This document shows positions 61,823-64,000 of a DNA stretch of 64,000 nt, in pieces. Origin of the DNA: Chlamydiota bacterium. GTDB lineage: Bacteria; Auribacterota; Tritonobacteria; UBA1439. A program made the translations under genes and the position numbers. The stretch lies in assembly GCA_012729785.1 (NCBI GenBank), contig JAAYCL010000021.1, forward strand, positions 7,876 to 71,875. Reading direction: 5' to 3'. The notes below the pieces were generated by a model. That model was not told where the DNA came from. It searched no databases and was given only the letters and a program-made list of their open reading frames with translations. Numbering within the stretch: position 1 is the first letter of the stretch; every line of letters begins with the position of its first letter.

Positions 61823-63121
61823 ATGCGAACGGTCGCCCTCGCCGGAAGGCCCAACGTCGGCAAGTCCGCCCTCTTCAACCGGCTCGCGGGGAAACGGATC
61901 GCCATCGTCGATTCCACCTACGGGATGACGCGCGACCGGATCTGCGCCACGGCGGAGTGGGGGGGGCGGCGCTTCACCGTCGTGGACACGGGCGGCATCG
62001 ACTTCGACTCCTCCGACACGCTCCGGGGGATGGCCCGCCGCCAGGCGCAGCTCGCGATCGAGCAGGCCGACACCGTCCTTTTCGTCGCGGACGCGATCGA
62101 GGGGCTCGTGCCGCTCGACAGGGAGATCGCCGCCTTGCTGCGCGCGGCCGGGAAGCGCGTCATCGTCGCCGTGAACAAGGCCGACAACGAGGCCTCCGCG
62201 GCTGCCGCGGGTGAGTTCCACCGCCTCGGCTTTCCGGACGTCTTCCCCGTCTCCGCGACGCACGGGAGGGGGATGGACGCCCTTCTCGACGCCCTCGTCG
62301 AAACGCTCGTCGAGGACGAAGAGGAGGAGGTGCGGGAGACGCTCCGGGTCGCCGTCCTGGGAAGGCCGAACGTCGGAAAGTCCTCGTGGGTCAATGCCGT
62401 TCTCCGCGAGGAGCGGATGATCGTGGACGGGGTGCCGGGGACGACCCGCGATGCGGTCGACACGCGGGCGTCATGGCGGGGGAAGGTGCTCACCCTGATC
62501 GACACCGCGGGGATCCGCAGGGAAGGAAAACTCAGGGAGGCGGCGGAGTACTACAGTCTCACGCGGACCCGCGCGAGCCTGAAACGGTGCGACGCCGCCC
62601 TGATGCTGCTCGACGCCCTCGAGGGCGTCACGGTGCAGGACGAGAAGCTCGCCCGCTCCATCCTCGACGAGGGGCGGGGGTGCGTCCTCGGCGTCAATAA
62701 GTGGGATCTTGTCCGCGGCGGGGACACCCGGCGTTATCGCGAGACGCTCTGGGGCAGGATGCGGTTCTTCAACCACGTCCCCGTGGTCTTCCTCTCCGCG
62801 AAACTCGGGCGGGGGATAGGGCGCTCCCTCGACGCCCTCTTCCTTGTGCGGGAGCAGACCGAGCGGCGGGTGGGGACGCCGGTCCTCAACAGGATCCTGC
62901 ACCAGGCGTGGGAACGCACCCCCCCCGCCTCGCTGAAGGGGAAGCGGTGTCGGCTCTACTACGCCGCGCAGACCGGCGTGAGACCGCCCGCGTTTTCCCT
63001 CTTCGTCAACAACCGCGATCTCCTGGCCGACCAGTATGCCCAGTACCTCTCCAGCACCCTCCGCCGCGCCTTCGGATTCGAAGGCGCGCCCCTGCGCCTG
63101 AAATTCAAGAATCGCCGTTAG
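61823..63121 (+). CDS. der: GTPase Der (EngA)
   Basis: The 432-residue protein has two tandem GTPase domains (GRPNVGKSALFNRLAG with DTGGID and NKAD; GRPNVGKSSWVNAVL with DTAGI and NKWD) and the C-terminal KH-like domain (VNNRDLLADQYAQYLSSTLRR). Der is essential for 50S ribosome assembly. GAGGAAGGTGA lies upstream of ATG 61823, and the length is typical. A strong hairpin follows the gene. Confidence 0.97.
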   Translation: MRTVALAGRPNVGKSALFNRLAGKRIAIVDSTYGMTRDRICATAEWGGRRFTVVDTGGIDFDSSDTLRGMARRQAQLAIEQADTVLFVADAIEGLVPLDREIAALLRAAGKRVIVAVNKADNEASAAAAGEFHRLGFPDVFPVSATHGRGMDALLDALVETLVEDEEEEVRETLRVAVLGRPNVGKSSWVNAVLREERMIVDGVPGTTRDAVDTRASWRGKVLTLIDTAGIRREGKLREAAEYYSLTRTRASLKRCDAALMLLDALEGVTVQDEKLARSILDEGRGCVLGVNKWDLVRGGDTRRYRETLWGRMRFFNHVPVVFLSAKLGRGIGRSLDALFLVREQTERRVGTPVLNRILHQAWERTPPASLKGKRCRLYYAAQTGVRPPAFSLFVNNRDLLADQYAQYLSSTLRRAFGFEGAPLRLKFKNRR

Positions 63122-63173
63122 CGCCGCGCCGGGGCGATGGCGAACCTTGCGACCAGGCGGAAGATAACGCAAC

Positions 63174-63212
63174 AACGCGGTCCGCAGCGCCTCCGGCGCC
63201 GCGGACCGCGTT
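63174..63212. terminator. hairpin between convergent genes (bidirectional)
   Basis: AACGCGGTCCGC (63174-63185) pairs over 12 bp with GCGGACCGCGTT (63201-63212). Inside, GCGCC/GGCGC extend the stem. No T tract follows, but the position between der and the minus-strand gene suits a shared transcription stop. Confidence 0.6.
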
Positions 63213-63244
63213 GAAACCTGATCCTTCCGAGCTCTCCTGTCCCG

Positions 63245-64000
63245 CTACCCGGTGATCTCCAGACCCTTCAGGTCGCAGCCAATCGCCTTCGAGAGATCCA
63301 CGGGGGATCCCGCGGGCACCAGCACCGCCCCGACCGTCCAGATGCCCTCGGCGGTGCCGGGGCAGATCGTGTGCGTGAACAGGGTGCCGCACCAGACGTT
63401 CGGCAATCCCCGCACGCCGGCGACGTAGGGGACGTAACCCGGAACGGCCCCGCCGTCGGGCCGCACCGAGTAGATCTTCCCCGCCGGATCCCGCACGAGG
63501 ACGTACCCGTCGAAGACGCTCGAAGGGGCGATCGGAGGTATGCAGGCCGAGGCCTTGACCTCGATGTTCGGCGCGGCGGTCTTCCTGTCGAGCGTCAGCT
63601 CCACGTCGGAGGGGGGGGCGGTCGGCTCGGGCGTCGGGGTGGGTTGGGGGGGCGCCTTGGTGGGCGTGGCCGTCGGCGGGACCGGCGTCTCCGTCGGTTT
63701 GGGCGTCTCGGTTGCCGTGGGCTCCGGCGTCTCGGTTGCCGTGGGTTCCGGCGTCTCGGTTGCCGTGGGTTCCGGCGTCTCGGTTGCCGTGGGTTCCGGC
63801 GTCTCGGTTGCCGTGGGCTCCGGCGTCTCGGTTGCCGTGGGTTCCGGCGTCTCGGTTGCCGTGGGTTCCGGCGTCTCGGTTGCCGTGGGCTCCGGCGTCT
63901 CCGTGGGCGTGCAGGTCGGCGTCTCCGTGGGATCACCGAACGTGTAGAAGGTGCCGCACTCACCACCTATGTGGAGCGAACCGAGCGCCGCGGAGGCGGA
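63245..64000 (-). CDS. Thr/Pro-rich linker protein, partial (5' end outside window)
   Basis: The minus-strand frame is open from the window edge to a TAG at 63245, about 251 residues. It begins inside a Gly/Ser-rich region (ALGSLHIGGECGTFYTFG). It continues through a linker with eight ETPEPTAT-type octapeptides (63704-63899) and more TP-rich sequence, and ends in a ~110-residue domain (VELTLDRKTAAPNIEVKASA, then YVLVRDPAGKIYSV). TP-rich linkers usually join surface or secreted domains. The C-terminal domain is not recognised, though the same kind of end occurs in proteins with low-complexity PT linkers in several uncultured phyla. Confidence 0.75.
   Translation of the reverse strand, partial: SASAALGSLHIGGECGTFYTFGDPTETPTCTPTETPEPTATETPEPTATETPEPTATETPEPTATETPEPTATETPEPTATETPEPTATETPEPTATETPKPTETPVPPTATPTKAPPQPTPTPEPTAPPSDVELTLDRKTAAPNIEVKASACIPPIAPSSVFDGYVLVRDPAGKIYSVRPDGGAVPGYVPYVAGVRGLPNVWCGTLFTHTICPGTAEGIWTVGAVLVPAGSPVDLSKAIGCDLKGLEITG
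63704..63899. repeat. 24-bp in-frame tandem repeat, eight units
   Basis: The core GGTTGCCGTGGG recurs exactly every 24 bp, at about 63710, 63734, 63758, 63782, 63806, 63830, 63854 and 63878. Each unit encodes an ETPEPTAT-like octapeptide on the minus strand. Units differ only at one base (GGGCTCC or GGGTTCC), so the array is recent or kept uniform by slippage. Confidence 0.9.

Noticed and set aside
63704-63899. Repeat array considered as CRISPR
   Set aside because: The 24-bp units are directly adjacent with no spacers and are in frame as a Thr/Pro-rich linker.

Overview
This is a very GC-rich window (roughly 70% by eye) from the chromosome of a bacterium with an outer membrane. The envelope type follows from a Wza-like export protein, lipoproteins with clear lipoboxes and a TonB-like protein. 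A four-subunit 2-oxoacid:ferredoxin oxidoreductase suggests an anaerobic or facultative life style, and a catalase suggests some exposure to oxygen. Several features point to an uncultured lineage rather than a model phylum: separate GltX and GlnS encoded in tandem, a ThrRS without a TGS domain, sigma-70-like promoters of the form TTGnnn-N17/18-TATACT, and short intergenic tandem repeats. I cannot name the phylum from the sequence.

Layout. 1-860: end of an SRPBCC-family gene, then tRNA-Thr(CGT) with promoter and terminator. 861-7151: ankyrin lipoprotein, two GT-C-like membrane proteins flanking an SGNH hydrolase, and a SIMPL-domain protein. 7169-8507 (minus): family 2 glycosyltransferase and a HicB-like protein. 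8654-10049: DUF2934 protein with a basic tail, ndk, and a 33-residue basic peptide. 10288-11874: catalase with a promoter and a Fur/PerR-like palindrome. 12107-16351: FMN riboswitch and the operon ribBA-ribH-nusB-ribD-ribE. 16426-17349: TonB-like gene and rpsU.

17371-34520 is a large envelope polysaccharide region. It holds a TIM-barrel isomerase, GT-C-like proteins, a Wza-like exporter, a Wzz/GumC-like chain-length protein, a separate BY-kinase, RidA, Pgi, a secreted protein with a duplicated domain, a metallophosphoesterase with altered metal-site motifs, a polysaccharide deacetylase, and (minus strand) a coiled-coil protein with a polyprenyl-phosphate sugar transferase. A DHH phosphoesterase lies between. 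34531-37761 (minus) encodes a large lipoprotein combining an NHL propeller, a CsgG-like domain and six FN3 domains.

37979-63121 is mostly core information processing and metabolism: thrS, nikR (minus), infC-rpmI-rplT, pheST, rarA, a 5-formyl-THF cyclo-ligase gene, rny-ymdB, xseAB, dxs, tlyA, nadK, a vor/kor operon, gltX, glnS, pgsA and der. Many junctions are ATGA or GTGA stop/start overlaps, so translational coupling is common. The window ends inside a minus-strand gene for a Thr/Pro-rich protein carrying eight 24-bp repeats.

I did not find a CRISPR array, prophage, transposase or defence island. The least explained items are the NHL-CsgG-FN3 lipoprotein, the duplicated-domain secreted protein with its operon partners, the 33-residue basic peptide, and a set of short tandem repeats with periods of 7, 8, 9 and 10 nt in different intergenic regions.
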